The notes: a model not told the origin generated them from the letters alone. A stretch of 64,000 bases of DNA from Pseudomonas alkylphenolica (GCF_016009175.1 NZ_JADUCM010000016.1:1-64000); one strand, 5' to 3'. Numbered from the stretch's first letter, positions 36,176-44,424 are shown. Program-made: numbers and translations.

Positions 36176-37240
36176 TCACAGCGTGCCGTCGGCAGCCATT
36201 TGCACGTAGTCGGTATCGAAGCGCAGCTTGAGGTTGCTCTGGTCACCGACGGTCACGCCTTTGGCGAAGCGCATGCCGACGGCGCCGCTGTCCTGCGCGC
36301 TGGCGCCGAGCAAACCGTGGCTGAAGGAGAACGTAGCGACCCTTTCCATGGTGCCTGGCAGCTGCGCGCTGCTGACGAAGTCCAGGGTGGTTTGCGCGGT
36401 GGCGAACAGGTGAGTAGTGGCGAGCTGGCGCTTGAACCCGGCAAGGTCGGTACCCGAGGCTTTGGCCATGTGCTCAAGCGACGCCTGGCCTGCGGGCGAG
36501 TCTTGCGCCATCAGCGCCATGACTTCGTACCAGGCGCCGGTCAGTGCCTTGCCCAGTGCGGGGTTGTCGTGCAGGGTCTGGGTGTTGACCACCATCAGGT
36601 CGAGGATTTCCCCCGGGATCTTGCTGGAGTCGAAGACCTGGGTGACCTCGGGCCGGGCGTTGATGTCGCCGAGCATCGGGTTCCAGGTGGTCACCGCCTG
36701 CACGTCATCGGTGTTGAAGGCGGCAGCGATATCGGCGTCGGAGGTGTTGACCACCTTGAGGTCGCGCTCGCGAAGCCCGGCCGTGTCCAGGGCGCGGGCC
36801 AGCAGGTAATGCGAGACAGACAGCTCGACCAGGTTGACGTCCATGCCCTTGAGGTCGGCCAGGGTTTTACCGCTGCCCTTGATCACCACGCCGTCGTTGC
36901 CGTTGGAGAAGTCGCCGATGATCAGCGCGGTGCTGTCGACGCCGCCGGCAGCCGGGATGGTCAGCGCATCCATGTTGGTCATGGTGCAGCCGTCAAACTG
37001 GCCGGCGGTGTATTGATTGATCGATTCGACGTAATCGTTGATCTGGGTGAGCTTGATGCGGATGCCGTATTTGTCGGCCCATTTATCGACGACGCCCTGC
37101 GCCGCCGCGTATTCCCATGGCATCCACCCGGCGTAAATGGTCCAGCAGATGTTGAAGTCGTTCTTGATGGCGGCCTTGGAAGAGAGGCTGGTCAACAGGA
37201 CGATGCCTGTCAGGATCGCGGTCAGCAGTGGCTTTCGCAT
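36176..37240 (-). CDS. ABC transporter periplasmic substrate-binding protein (guanidine operon)
   Basis: Protein of 354 residues with a signal peptide (MRKPLLTAILTGIVLLTSLSSKAA, cleavage near 24). Mature part is NrtA/TauA-like (NICWTIYAGWMPWEYAAAQGVVDKWADKYGI; TMTNMDALTIPAAGGVDSTALIIGDFSNGNDGVV). First gene after the riboswitch; the ATG at 37240 lies about 70 bases after the riboswitch 3' end and has GGAGTCTTGCC upstream. Its ligand is inferred to be guanidine from the riboswitch and the enzymes downstream. Confidence 0.88.
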   Translation of the reverse strand: MRKPLLTAILTGIVLLTSLSSKAAIKNDFNICWTIYAGWMPWEYAAAQGVVDKWADKYGIRIKLTQINDYVESINQYTAGQFDGCTMTNMDALTIPAAGGVDSTALIIGDFSNGNDGVVIKGSGKTLADLKGMDVNLVELSVSHYLLARALDTAGLRERDLKVVNTSDADIAAAFNTDDVQAVTTWNPMLGDINARPEVTQVFDSSKIPGEILDLMVVNTQTLHDNPALGKALTGAWYEVMALMAQDSPAGQASLEHMAKASGTDLAGFKRQLATTHLFATAQTTLDFVSSAQLPGTMERVATFSFSHGLLGASAQDSGAVGMRFAKGVTVGDQSNLKLRFDTDYVQMAADGTL

Positions 37241-37729
37241 GGCAAGACTCCAGTTGGCGGTAGACGGTCGAGGAGCAGCGTGACCGCCCATTGCGTTGGG
37301 TGGTCTCTGTCTCCCGGGCTTTTATCCCGCCGTGTAACCTCAACTGGAGGTCGTCAGCTCTCGGTCCAGGCACTTGCCTGCGCAAGTCGGAACCCTAGCC
37401 AACCATTTACGAATTGTGGTGCGATAGCGCTCGCTACTCCTGCACACCCAGTGCTATGCCAGAGGCATGCCAGAAACGCCTGGCGTCTCGGGTAATACGC
37501 TGCAGCGCCCTGATTACGCGGCCCGCAGAACGAGAGGTGAGAGTCGCACGACGAATGGGCCGGGCGGGTTAAACGAGTGTGGTGCGTTCAATTGGTGCGT
37601 GGCGCACCTGAAGGGAGCGCAGGGGCGGGATCGGAGTTGATCAGCGCGAGAGGCGCAAGCGCCGGTCCGGTCAATGCCAGCACACAGCATGAGCTACGAT
37701 GTACGAAACCGATTCTGGGAGGTGTCTTG
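37241..37729. other. Divergent gene-free region with riboswitch
   Basis: This 489-base stretch separates the guanidine operon (leftward) from a small exported-protein gene (rightward). The half nearest the operon is the guanidine-I riboswitch leader. The remainder, about 37406-37729, is GC-rich, includes the nearby repeats GCTATGCCAGAGGCATGCCAG around 37451-37470 and must hold both promoters. No convincing sigma-54 or LysR site was found by eye. Confidence 0.6.
37301..37405 (-). ncRNA. Guanidine-I (ykkC) riboswitch
   Basis: On the minus strand the three hallmark conserved stretches occur in order with correct spacing: CTAGGG (37398-37393), GGACCGAGAG (37367-37358) and ACGGCGGGATAAAAGC with the following CCGGGAGA (ending 37310). 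These are the diagnostic core of the ykkC class I riboswitch that binds guanidine and turns genes on. A stem (GACTTGCGCAGGCAAGTGC) lies between the first two. It sits about 70 bases before the binding-protein start of a carboxylase operon, the classic location. Length about 95-105 nt; ends are approximate. Confidence 0.95.
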
Positions 37730-38020
37730 ATGAAAAAAATGCTGTTGGGCGCGTTACTGGTTTCTGCCACCGGCCTCGCCAATGCCGGCATTCCATTGGT
37801 CAATGCCACGTGCCCGGGAAACATCGAGGTCCATGCCGATGAGGGAGGACCGATTTACATCAACGGCAAGGAAAGCAAGCTGAAGAAATTCAACGATAAC
37901 TATTTCGAAGCCAAGGGCAGCGGGGTCACCATCTCGTTGTCGATCAATCCCGATGGTTCGGCGAGCGTGTCGTACACCGGGAAGAACAAAGCCAACGGGA
38001 TCTGCCAGGTCAAGGGATAG
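37730..38020 (+). CDS. Small exported protein, 96 residues
   Basis: Signal peptide MKKMLLGALLVSATGLANA, then a mature domain of about 77 residues with two cysteines (ATCPGNIE and ANGICQVKG) likely disulfide-linked. Sequence GPIYINGKESKLKKFNDNYFEAKGSGVTISLSINPDGSASVSYTGK suggests a small beta-barrel or sandwich in the periplasm. The ATG at 37730 follows GGGAGGTGTCTTG. I do not recognise a named family; similar short exported proteins occur in pseudomonads. It is convergent with osmE. Confidence 0.8.
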   Translation: MKKMLLGALLVSATGLANAGIPLVNATCPGNIEVHADEGGPIYINGKESKLKKFNDNYFEAKGSGVTISLSINPDGSASVSYTGKNKANGICQVKG

Positions 38021-38031
38021 TGGCGAGGGGA

Positions 38032-38064
38032 CTTGCGCTCTGGTCGGCTCCGACTGAGCGCAAG
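38032..38064. terminator. Bidirectional hairpin between small exported gene and osmE
   Basis: CTTGCGCT pairs with AGCGCAAG at 38057-38064, with an inner GTCGG/CCGAC element. It sits in the 55-base gap between convergent genes. No clear U-tract. Confidence 0.55.
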
Positions 38065-38075
38065 CATGGCCTGCC

Positions 38076-38438
38076 TCAATAGCCGCCACCGCCCATGCCC
38101 CCCATATTGGAAGGAGGTTCCCTGTTTTTTTGCTGGGCGCGACTCCATTCGTTACAGGTCATGAAGCTCTTGTGATCCACTTTCCCGTCGTCATCAAAGC
38201 TGACGCTATAGGGTTGCTTTTCACCTGACTGGGTAAGCATGTAGTCGAAGCAGGTACCGGGTACCACGGTTCGCTCGGAGGCGGTCAGGGGCTTGCCGCC
38301 AATTTGCAGGACTTGCTCCTTGCTCATGCCGGTTTCGACCTTGGCGACCAAGGGCTGGCTGCGATAGACATAGGAATCGGTCGAGCAGGCGCTTACGGCT
38401 GACAGCACGGCGATCAGCGCGAAAACAGGTTTGTTCAT
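38076..38438 (-). CDS. osmE: Osmotically inducible lipoprotein OsmE
   Basis: Lipoprotein of 120 residues with lipobox VSAC (Cys at 18) and an SmpA/OmlA-type domain. The string KVETGMSKEQVLQIGGKP followed by GTCFDYML and CNEW corresponds closely to E. coli OsmE. A glycine-methionine tail (NMGGMGGGGY) is unusual and extends the C-terminus. Role: envelope protein induced by high osmolarity and stationary phase. Monocistronic on the minus strand. Confidence 0.85.
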   Translation of the reverse strand: MNKPVFALIAVLSAVSACSTDSYVYRSQPLVAKVETGMSKEQVLQIGGKPLTASERTVVPGTCFDYMLTQSGEKQPYSVSFDDDGKVDHKSFMTCNEWSRAQQKNREPPSNMGGMGGGGY

Positions 38439-38595
38439 GGCAGTGCTCCCGGTGGAGAGTGTCGGGAAGAAACACCAGGGGACATCAGTAAAAGTAAAGT
38501 CGATGTGGGAAGCAGCCGCAACTGTTGGTCGGGCAACAGCAAGCCGACTGACTCAGCGCCCGGTGATGAGCCTGTTCATCGCCGGGCACAGGCAA

Positions 38596-39438
38596 TCAGT
38601 CCAGGTCGCTCGCCGCGTGCCGCTCCGGCAGCTGGCTGGCTTCGTCGCCCCAGGTGCGGTTAACCCGTTGCCCACGCAGCACCGCAGGGCGCTGCGCAAT
38701 AGCCTCTGCCCAGCGCCGTACGTGGGTGTATTGCTGCACGTTGAGGAATTCGCCGGCCCCGTACAGGTTGCCGCGAACAAGCTGGCCATACCACGGCCAC
38801 ACCGCGATGTCGGCAATGGTGTAGGTGTCACCGGCCAGGTAGGTGCTGTCGCTCAAGCGGCGGTCGAGCACGTCCAGCTGACGCTTGGCTTCCATGGTGA
38901 AGCGGTTGATCGGGTATTCGAGCTTTTCCGGCGCGTAGGCATAGAAATGCCCGAAGCCGCCGCCCAGGTAAGGCGCCGCGCCCATTTGCCAGAACAGCCA
39001 GTTCAGGGTTTCGGTGCGTCCGGCGGGGTCGCCGGGCAGGAAGTGGCCGAATTTTTCGGCCAGGTACAGCAGGATCGAGCCTGATTCGAATACGCGGATC
39101 GGCGGCTCGACGCTGCGGTCCAGCAAGGCCGGGATCTTCGAGTTGGGGTTGACCTGCACAAAGCCGCTGGAGAACTGGTCACCGTCATTGATGCGGATCA
39201 GCCAGGCATCATACTCGGCCGCGCTGCAGCCAAGCGCCAGCAGCTCCTCGAGCAGGATCGTCACCTTGACGCCGTTGGGCGTGGCCAGCGAGTACAGCTG
39301 AAGCGGGTGTTTGCCCACCGGCAGCACCTTGTCATGGGTCGGCCCGGCCACCGGCCGGTTGATGTTGGCGAACTCGCCACCCGAAGGGGCATCGTGCGTC
39401 CACACCTTGGGTGGCACATAGGCTGCAGCTTTGCTCAT
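38596..39438 (-). CDS. yghU: Glutathione S-transferase family protein, YghU-like
   Basis: Protein of 280 residues. After a leader typical of YghU (VPPKVWTHDAPSGGEFANINRPVAGPTHDK) comes the thioredoxin fold (LYSLATPNGVKVTILLEEL) with NPNSKIPALLD and ESGSILLYLAEKFG, then the helical GST domain. E. coli YghU has glutathione-disulfide reductase activity; this protein probably acts in thiol or peroxide detoxification. Cytoplasmic, 36 bases after the PL7-like gene stop-start gap in the same direction. Confidence 0.88.
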   Translation of the reverse strand: MSKAAAYVPPKVWTHDAPSGGEFANINRPVAGPTHDKVLPVGKHPLQLYSLATPNGVKVTILLEELLALGCSAAEYDAWLIRINDGDQFSSGFVQVNPNSKIPALLDRSVEPPIRVFESGSILLYLAEKFGHFLPGDPAGRTETLNWLFWQMGAAPYLGGGFGHFYAYAPEKLEYPINRFTMEAKRQLDVLDRRLSDSTYLAGDTYTIADIAVWPWYGQLVRGNLYGAGEFLNVQQYTHVRRWAEAIAQRPAVLRGQRVNRTWGDEASQLPERHAASDLD

Positions 39439-39474
39439 GGGGTAATCCTCCTGATTGGCTGGCTGTACTGTTGC

Positions 39475-40149
39475 TCAGCTGTGCAGCAACTGCAAGGTAC
39501 TGAGCACGCACACCGAGGCATCGCTGGCGGCGGTGGCGCTGGTGTAGTCGACCTGGTTGTAGACCCCGCCATGGAAATTGAAGGTTTGCGTTTTCCAGTT
39601 GCTGTTCATGTGCAGCGAGCCGGTGCTGGCGCTGATGCCCTTGCATTTGGCCTCCAGGGTCAACACCCCGGTGTCACTGACCTGCACGGTGATGGCGAAC
39701 ACTGCGTTCAACGGCACATTGCTCAGCAGGGTGACGCTGGCCGGGGCCGCCTGGTTGAAGCTGGGGCGAAAGCCGTAGGTGATCTTGCCTTTGTTCCAGA
39801 ACACCTTGAGCACCGGGCTGTCATCGTCTTTGACGTGCATCTGCGCGATCACCACCTTTTGCGCGTGGTTGACCTGGGTCAGGGTCATGACCTGGTGGCA
39901 ACGATGGCGGTCGGCACTGGCCAGCGTCCAGTACTGGGCTTCTTTCCATTCGCAACGGGTGCGGTGCGTGCTTTTGCTGGAGGCGCCCTTGGTCGGTGCG
40001 GTGAAACGCACCGAGCCGTCGGCGAGGGTGCTGATGACCTTGGGGAAACGGGCCAGGGCCTGGGCGCCGGTGAGCTCCAGGGCAACAGGTTCGGCGGCGG
40101 AGGTGGCCACCGGGGTGGTGATGATCAGCTTGTCGATGTTGACGGTCAT
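39475..40149 (-). CDS. Polysaccharide lyase family 7 (alginate-lyase-like) protein
   Basis: Protein of 224 residues of the alginate-lyase-2 jelly-roll fold. The three catalytic signatures are recognisable in variant form: RTRCEW (63-68) for RTEVR, IAQMH (101-105) for QIH or QVH, and FHGGVYNQ (192-199) for YFKAGVYNQ. There is no signal peptide, odd for an enzyme acting on exopolysaccharide. The ATG at 40149 follows GAGAACATCC. It may be a lyase released by lysis, or a divergent member with changed activity. Confidence 0.78.
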   Translation of the reverse strand: MTVNIDKLIITTPVATSAAEPVALELTGAQALARFPKVISTLADGSVRFTAPTKGASSKSTHRTRCEWKEAQYWTLASADRHRCHQVMTLTQVNHAQKVVIAQMHVKDDDSPVLKVFWNKGKITYGFRPSFNQAAPASVTLLSNVPLNAVFAITVQVSDTGVLTLEAKCKGISASTGSLHMNSNWKTQTFNFHGGVYNQVDYTSATAASDASVCVLSTLQLLHS

Positions 40150-40282
40150 GGATGTTCTCCCGAACAAAAGTGAGACCTGAGTGTCTGTACGCTGCGACAA
40201 AATGTGTCGCAGGCGGAATCGAACTTATCGGCAAGCTAAATTTTCGTCAATGCTGGCAGCTAAATTAAATTAGCTTGCCGCG

Positions 40283-40306
40283 AAAAAGCCCGCACACGGC
40301 GGGCTT
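40283..40306 (-). terminator. Rho-independent terminator of the glutamylpolyamine operon
   Basis: On the minus strand an AAGCCCGC / GCGGGCTT 8-bp stem (40306-40286, loop 40294-40298) is followed by TTTTT. It lies 17 bases after the stop of the glutamine-synthetase-like gene and ends the run from 43559. Confidence 0.85.
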
Positions 40307-40322
40307 GTCCACTATGGCTTGA

Positions 40323-41675
40323 TCACATGAACCAGCGGTACTCCCGGGCGCTGACGTCGTGCATGAAGGCCAGGTGGTCCTGGCGCTTGTTCTCGCAGTA
40401 CACCATCACGAACTCGCTGCCCAACGCCTGGTTGACCACCGGGGGCTGGCGCATGGCGGCGACGGCACTGAGCATGTCCTTGGGAAATTCGATGCCGCTG
40501 CTGCGGTCTTCGTTGAGCGGGGCGATCGGTTCGCGGGCGGCATCCAGGCCATGTTCCATGCCGCTGAGGATCGCAGCCAGCACCAGGTACGGGTTGGCGT
40601 CGGCACCGGCCAGGCGATGCTCGATGCGCAGGTTGCGCGGGTCGGATTCGGGGATGCGAATGCACGCATCGCGGTCCTCGAAGCCCCAGCTCGCGCGGCT
40701 GGCGGCATTGACCATAGCGCCGTAGCGGCGGGTGGCGTTGTGGTTGGCGGCGAAGATCGGCATGCAGTGCGGCAGCAGCTCCAGGCAGCCGGCTACCGCA
40801 TGGCGCAGGGGTTGCTGCTGATCAGCGGCGAGCAGGTTGTTGCCGTCGCGGTCATACAGGCTGACATGCACGTGCATGCCGCTGCCCGGTGCGTCGAGGT
40901 AAGGCTTGCTCATGAAGCTGGCGCGCATGCCGTGCTTGAGCGCCACGCCGCGGGTGCTGCGGCAGAACAGCGCCGCCCAGTCGGCGGCACGCAAGCCGTC
41001 GTCGCAGTGGCCGAAGTTGATTTCGAACTGGCCGGGGCCCAGTTCGGCGGTGATGACGTTGGCGTCCACCCCTTGTTCGTTGGCTGCCTCGACCATTTCA
41101 CGCAGCACGTCGGAGTACCGTGACAGGCGTTCGATATGCATGTTCGGCTGATCGTCGGGGTCATCGCTGAACGGGTCGCGGGGGAACTGCGGCAGGCCGT
41201 CCTTGAGGCTGCGGTCGAACAGGTAGAACTCCAGTTCGAACGCCACCACCGGGCGAATGCCGCGTTTCTCCAGGCGCTTGAGCACCTGGGCGAGCACTTC
41301 CCGAGGCTCGAACTCGATGGGCGCCGAGGTGCCATCGGAGCTGATCAGCATTTGCCCCAGTGGCTGGTTTTCCCAGCGCACCGGCTTCAGCGTGCCGGGG
41401 ATCAAGCGCCGTGGCGCATCCGGGTCACCGTCGTTGAAGCAGTAGTCGCCGATCGGGAACAGCCCGCCTTGCACGCCCAGCAGCACACAGTTCTGCGGGA
41501 GTTTCAGCGGGCTGCCGGCGGCGACTTTTTCAAGCATGTCGATGGGGTAGCGCTTGCCATAGAAATGCCCGGGAATGTCCAGGCTGATCAAGTCGACATA
41601 ACGCACCTGAGGATGCTTGGCGCGAAACGCGCGAACTTCACTAAGCAGATCAGGGCAGTCATTTGTTGTTGTCAT
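40323..41675 (-). CDS. Glutamine-synthetase family, gamma-glutamylpolyamine synthetase
   Basis: Protein of 450 residues with the GS fold: VVAFELEFYLF (first metal Glu), AELGPGQFEINFGH, the ATP region FMSKPYLDAPGSGMHVHVSL and the NPYLVLAAILSGMEHG segment. It is smaller and different in its N-terminus from housekeeping GlnA. Beside an oxidase of the PuuB type and an XRE-cupin regulator it most resembles PuuA/PauA, which ligate glutamate to putrescine or other polyamines. Third gene of the minus-strand run; 24 bases after the regulator gene. Confidence 0.88.
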   Translation of the reverse strand: MTTTNDCPDLLSEVRAFRAKHPQVRYVDLISLDIPGHFYGKRYPIDMLEKVAAGSPLKLPQNCVLLGVQGGLFPIGDYCFNDGDPDAPRRLIPGTLKPVRWENQPLGQMLISSDGTSAPIEFEPREVLAQVLKRLEKRGIRPVVAFELEFYLFDRSLKDGLPQFPRDPFSDDPDDQPNMHIERLSRYSDVLREMVEAANEQGVDANVITAELGPGQFEINFGHCDDGLRAADWAALFCRSTRGVALKHGMRASFMSKPYLDAPGSGMHVHVSLYDRDGNNLLAADQQQPLRHAVAGCLELLPHCMPIFAANHNATRRYGAMVNAASRASWGFEDRDACIRIPESDPRNLRIEHRLAGADANPYLVLAAILSGMEHGLDAAREPIAPLNEDRSSGIEFPKDMLSAVAAMRQPPVVNQALGSEFVMVYCENKRQDHLAFMHDVSAREYRWFM

Positions 41676-41699
41676 TACGTGCGATCCTGCGGCTTGTTT

Positions 41700-42257
41700 T
41701 CAACGGAATACCCAGAGCACCCGGGTCGTGTGTACGGTAAGGTTGGCGTAGCGGAACTGGCTGTGCGGCGGTAGCTGAAAACTGTCATTGACCCCGAGCG
41801 TGACCGGCTCGGGGTTGTCATCGAGCCAGATGCTCAGCTCGCCTTCGAGGACAAAGCCGCCTTGCTCGGAGCTGTCATCGAGGTGGCCTTCACCACTGCT
41901 GGCGCCCGGGGCCAGCAGGCTCTCGAGCATCGAAAAGCCGCCGGTGAGCTTGGGCGAGACCAGCACGTCGGTGATGCCGCTGGCGTAGTAAAGCGTGCGC
42001 CGCTCGCCAGGACGGGTCACCCAGTCGACTTCCCGCGGCTTGCTCAGGTTGTAGAAGTAGGTGGTGGGCACATCCAGGGTTTCGCTGATGGCAGTCAGGT
42101 CGGCCACGGTCGGGCGCGACAGGCCACGTTCTACCTGGGACAGAAAGCCCACCGAGCGGTCGATGCGCTGGGCCAGTTCGCCCAGCGTCAGGTTGCGGTG
42201 TTTGCGCAGGTCACGGATCAGGATCGCCAGGCCTTCGATTTCATCCTGCATGTCCAT
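41700..42257 (-). CDS. XRE-family regulator with cupin domain (PuuR/PauR-like)
   Basis: Protein of 185 residues: N-terminal helix-turn-helix (LGELAQRIDRSVGFLSQVERGLSRPTVADLTAISETL) and C-terminal cupin (GGFVLEGELSIWLDDNPEPVTLGVNDSFQLPPHSQFRYAN). The layout and size match PuuR and the Pseudomonas PauR, polyamine-responsive repressors. It is placed between the oxidase and the synthetase, and the 56-bp near-palindrome at 43567-43622 is the probable operator. Start chosen at 42257 with GAGAGG eight bases upstream. Confidence 0.88.
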   Translation of the reverse strand: MDMQDEIEGLAILIRDLRKHRNLTLGELAQRIDRSVGFLSQVERGLSRPTVADLTAISETLDVPTTYFYNLSKPREVDWVTRPGERRTLYYASGITDVLVSPKLTGGFSMLESLLAPGASSGEGHLDDSSEQGGFVLEGELSIWLDDNPEPVTLGVNDSFQLPPHSQFRYANLTVHTTRVLWVFR

Positions 42258-42269
42258 GGAGCTGTCCTC

Positions 42270-43559
42270 TCAAAGGTTGTCTCGCAGGCGGTACCAGGCC
42301 TTGGCCGCGGCTTCCAAGGGGGCTGCGAGCAGATCGCCGCCGGGGAAGCGGCCGTTGTCGATGGCCTGGTACAACGCCAGCAAATCGGTGTCGCCAAGGA
42401 TGGCATCGCTGACCGCGCGGGCGCCAGCCAGGGTGGGCAGTACACCGTGCCCGGAAAAGCCCTGCAGCCAGTAGCGCTGGCCGCTGCGACCGATGTCCGG
42501 CGTGCGCCGCAGGCTGCAGTCGATATGCCCGCCCCAGGCGTGCTCGATGGCGACGCCGCGCAATTGCGGGAAGGCGCGTTCGAGCACCGGCCGGGTGGCC
42601 GCCGCGACATCCTCGGGAATGCCGCCCAGGTAGGTGCAGCCGCCGCCGAACAGCAGGCGGTGGTCCGGGGTCAGGCGGAAATAGTCAGGTACGAACTGGT
42701 TGTCGATCACGCAGCTGTTACGTGGCAGCAGCGAACGGGCCAGGGCCGGGTCCAGGGGCGCGGTGGCCACCTGGTAGGACCCCACCGGCAACAGGCGGCG
42801 CGACAGTTGCCGGTCGAGGCGGTCGATGTAGGCGTTGCAGGCCAGTACCAGCACATCGCTGCGCACGTCGCCGTGTTCGGTACGGGCGACGAAACCGTTG
42901 GCGGTTTCACGGTAACTGAGCCCCCGGGTCTGTTCATACAGGCGCCCGCCGGCTTCCTCGATGGCGGTGGCCAGCCCCTGGGCCAGTTTCAGCGGGTTGA
43001 GGTGCGCGCCTTCGGGGTCGTAGAGCGCGGCCTGGTAGCGCGGGCTGTCGATCCACTCGGGCAATTCTTCACGTTCGATCAGGCGCAGCTTGTCGTAGCC
43101 CCATTTTTCCACCGCCTCACGCTGAGCCTCGCGCAGCATGCCGACGCGGCGGGGCAGCACGGCGGTCCACAGGCTGCCTGGCCGGTAGTCGATGTCGAAA
43201 CCGTGGCGGCCGGGGAGGGCACGCATTTCGTCGGCGGCCCAGCACATGCTGTCCCAGAGGCGGCGGGTGCGTTCCTGGCCCAGGGACTTTTCCAGCGGCC
43301 CCATGTCGCACGACCACCCCAGCAAGGCCTGCCCGCCGTTGCGCCCGGACGCTGCCCAGGCGACCCGGCTGGCCTCGAGCACGGTGACCCGTTTGCCCGC
43401 CAGCGCCAGGCGCAGGGCCGTGTGCAGGCCGCTGAAGCCGGCACCGATGATCAGCACTTCGGTGTCGAGCGAGGTGTTCAGGGTCGGGCGCAGGGGCAGG
43501 GGGCGGGGAAAGGTTTGTGCGTAATAGCTGGCGACATGCTGGGCGGATTGCTTGAACAT
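42270..43559 (-). CDS. puuB: FAD-dependent gamma-glutamylputrescine oxidase-like protein
   Basis: D-amino-acid-oxidase-type flavoprotein of 429 residues. The dinucleotide-binding motif VLIIGAGFSGLHTALRLALAG is near residues 35-55, with the VTVLEA ribose site and the C-terminal FSGHGVLPTLAGARAVSDAILG FAD element. PuuB-type enzymes oxidise gamma-glutamylputrescine to the aldehyde and ammonia with peroxide formation. First gene of the run; 12 bases before the regulator. Other DAO-family oxidases are possible, but the synthetase and regulator neighbours favour this role. Confidence 0.85.
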   Translation of the reverse strand: MFKQSAQHVASYYAQTFPRPLPLRPTLNTSLDTEVLIIGAGFSGLHTALRLALAGKRVTVLEASRVAWAASGRNGGQALLGWSCDMGPLEKSLGQERTRRLWDSMCWAADEMRALPGRHGFDIDYRPGSLWTAVLPRRVGMLREAQREAVEKWGYDKLRLIEREELPEWIDSPRYQAALYDPEGAHLNPLKLAQGLATAIEEAGGRLYEQTRGLSYRETANGFVARTEHGDVRSDVLVLACNAYIDRLDRQLSRRLLPVGSYQVATAPLDPALARSLLPRNSCVIDNQFVPDYFRLTPDHRLLFGGGCTYLGGIPEDVAAATRPVLERAFPQLRGVAIEHAWGGHIDCSLRRTPDIGRSGQRYWLQGFSGHGVLPTLAGARAVSDAILGDTDLLALYQAIDNGRFPGGDLLAAPLEAAAKAWYRLRDNL

Positions 43560-43566
43560 GACGGGC

Positions 43567-43622
43567 CTCGTGAATTTTTATTGGTATATTTTCATGAAAA
43601 ACTACCAGATAAATTTCACGAG
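43567..43622. promoter_or_regulatory. 56-bp near-perfect palindrome upstream of the puuB-like gene
   Basis: Arms CTCGTGAA (43567-43574) and TTCACGAG (43615-43622) enclose TGGTA/TACCA and the perfect centre TTTTCATGAAAA. The whole 56 bases is an interrupted palindrome and begins only 8 bases before the puuB-like start, so it overlaps the leader or promoter on the minus strand (a TATATT-like -10 is embedded). Its AT-rich character contrasts with the flanks. It is the likely operator of the XRE-cupin regulator. Confidence 0.6.
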
Positions 43623-43648
43623 TCCAACCCCCCACGGTTTACCCCAAC

Positions 43649-43737
43649 CTGTAGGCGCGTGGCTTGCCCGCGAAAAACGACGCGGTGCATCAGGGGCTCC
43701 GCGGTGCCAGGTTCGCCGGCAAGCCTGGCTCCTACAG
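43649..43737. repeat. REP/BIME-type repeat, copy 3
   Basis: Begins CTGTAGG and ends CCTACAG; contains GTGGCTTGCCCGCGAAAAAC and GTTCGCCGGCAAGCCTGGCT, the REP sequence family best known from P. putida. It overlaps the 3' end of the S24 repressor gene, whose stop codon lies inside the right arm. Confidence 0.85.
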
Positions 43738-44406
43738 CCGCCGCGCGTTCCACACGAGCAACACCCGCGCCTGGATATGTAATTTCTCCAGCGCCGCCCC
43801 CTCGATCATCAACGGCGGATACAACGGATTATCCGAAATCATCCGCAACCCCCCGCCCGTCATGCGCTGCAAGCGCTTGACGAACAGATCGCCCTCCAGG
43901 CTGAACACATACACCGCATCAGTGCGCACCTCGTTGACGCCACGGTCTACCAGCAGCGCATCGCCGTCGTTGAACGTTCCGGCCATGCTGTCGCCGTCGC
44001 CGCAGATGATTGCCAGGTTATTCAGCCCCGAGTAACTGATGCCCTGGCTGCGCAGCCAGTCCTGGTGCACGGTCAGGTCGCGGATCACCTCGACATGCCC
44101 GGGTGGCGTGGTGCCGTTGCCCATCGAGCCACGAATATCGAAATGGGGAATGGTGACAAAGCCCGTCGGCAGCGCCGGGTCAACCAGCGGTACCTGGCCC
44201 TGCAGCACATCCATCCAGCCGCCGGGCAGGCCTTCAGCCGCTTCGATGCGGCGGGCGACTTCGTCACCGAGGTTCTTTTCGGTCTTGTGCGACAGGATCT
44301 GGCTCAGGTGAGCCGGGTTGATGCCCCAGCGTTCGGCGCAGGCGGCCTTGCGCTGGCTGCCGATCAACTGCAGCAGGTTGGTTTTGCGGATGTCGTGGAT
44401 ATTCAT
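43732..44406 (-). CDS. Phage-repressor-like protein with S24 peptidase domain
   Basis: Protein of 224 residues: N-terminal HTH (CAERWGINPAHLSQILSHKTEK) and C-terminal S24/LexA-type peptidase with catalytic Ser140 in GDGDSM and Lys177 in DLFVKRLQR. It resembles CI or PrtR repressors that self-cleave upon RecA activation. No clear Ala-Gly cleavage dipeptide is visible in the hinge, so cleavage is uncertain. No phage or pyocin genes adjoin it; a palindrome TTTAGC-N5-GCTAAA just upstream is a likely autoregulatory operator. It faces the same way as the PACE pump gene, 71 bases downstream of it. Confidence 0.85.
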   Translation of the reverse strand: MNIHDIRKTNLLQLIGSQRKAACAERWGINPAHLSQILSHKTEKNLGDEVARRIEAAEGLPGGWMDVLQGQVPLVDPALPTGFVTIPHFDIRGSMGNGTTPPGHVEVIRDLTVHQDWLRSQGISYSGLNNLAIICGDGDSMAGTFNDGDALLVDRGVNEVRTDAVYVFSLEGDLFVKRLQRMTGGGLRMISDNPLYPPLMIEGAALEKLHIQARVLLVWNARRL

Positions 44407-44424
44407 GGGCGCCGGCTGCCATTA

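Noticed and set aside
37402-37576. Sigma-54 promoter for the guanidine operon
   Set aside because: No GG-N10-GC pair with the TGGCAC/TTGCW form was found by eye in this stretch.
43732-44406. A prophage or pyocin region signalled by the repressor
   Set aside because: No integrase, lysis, tail or replication genes occur nearby on either side.
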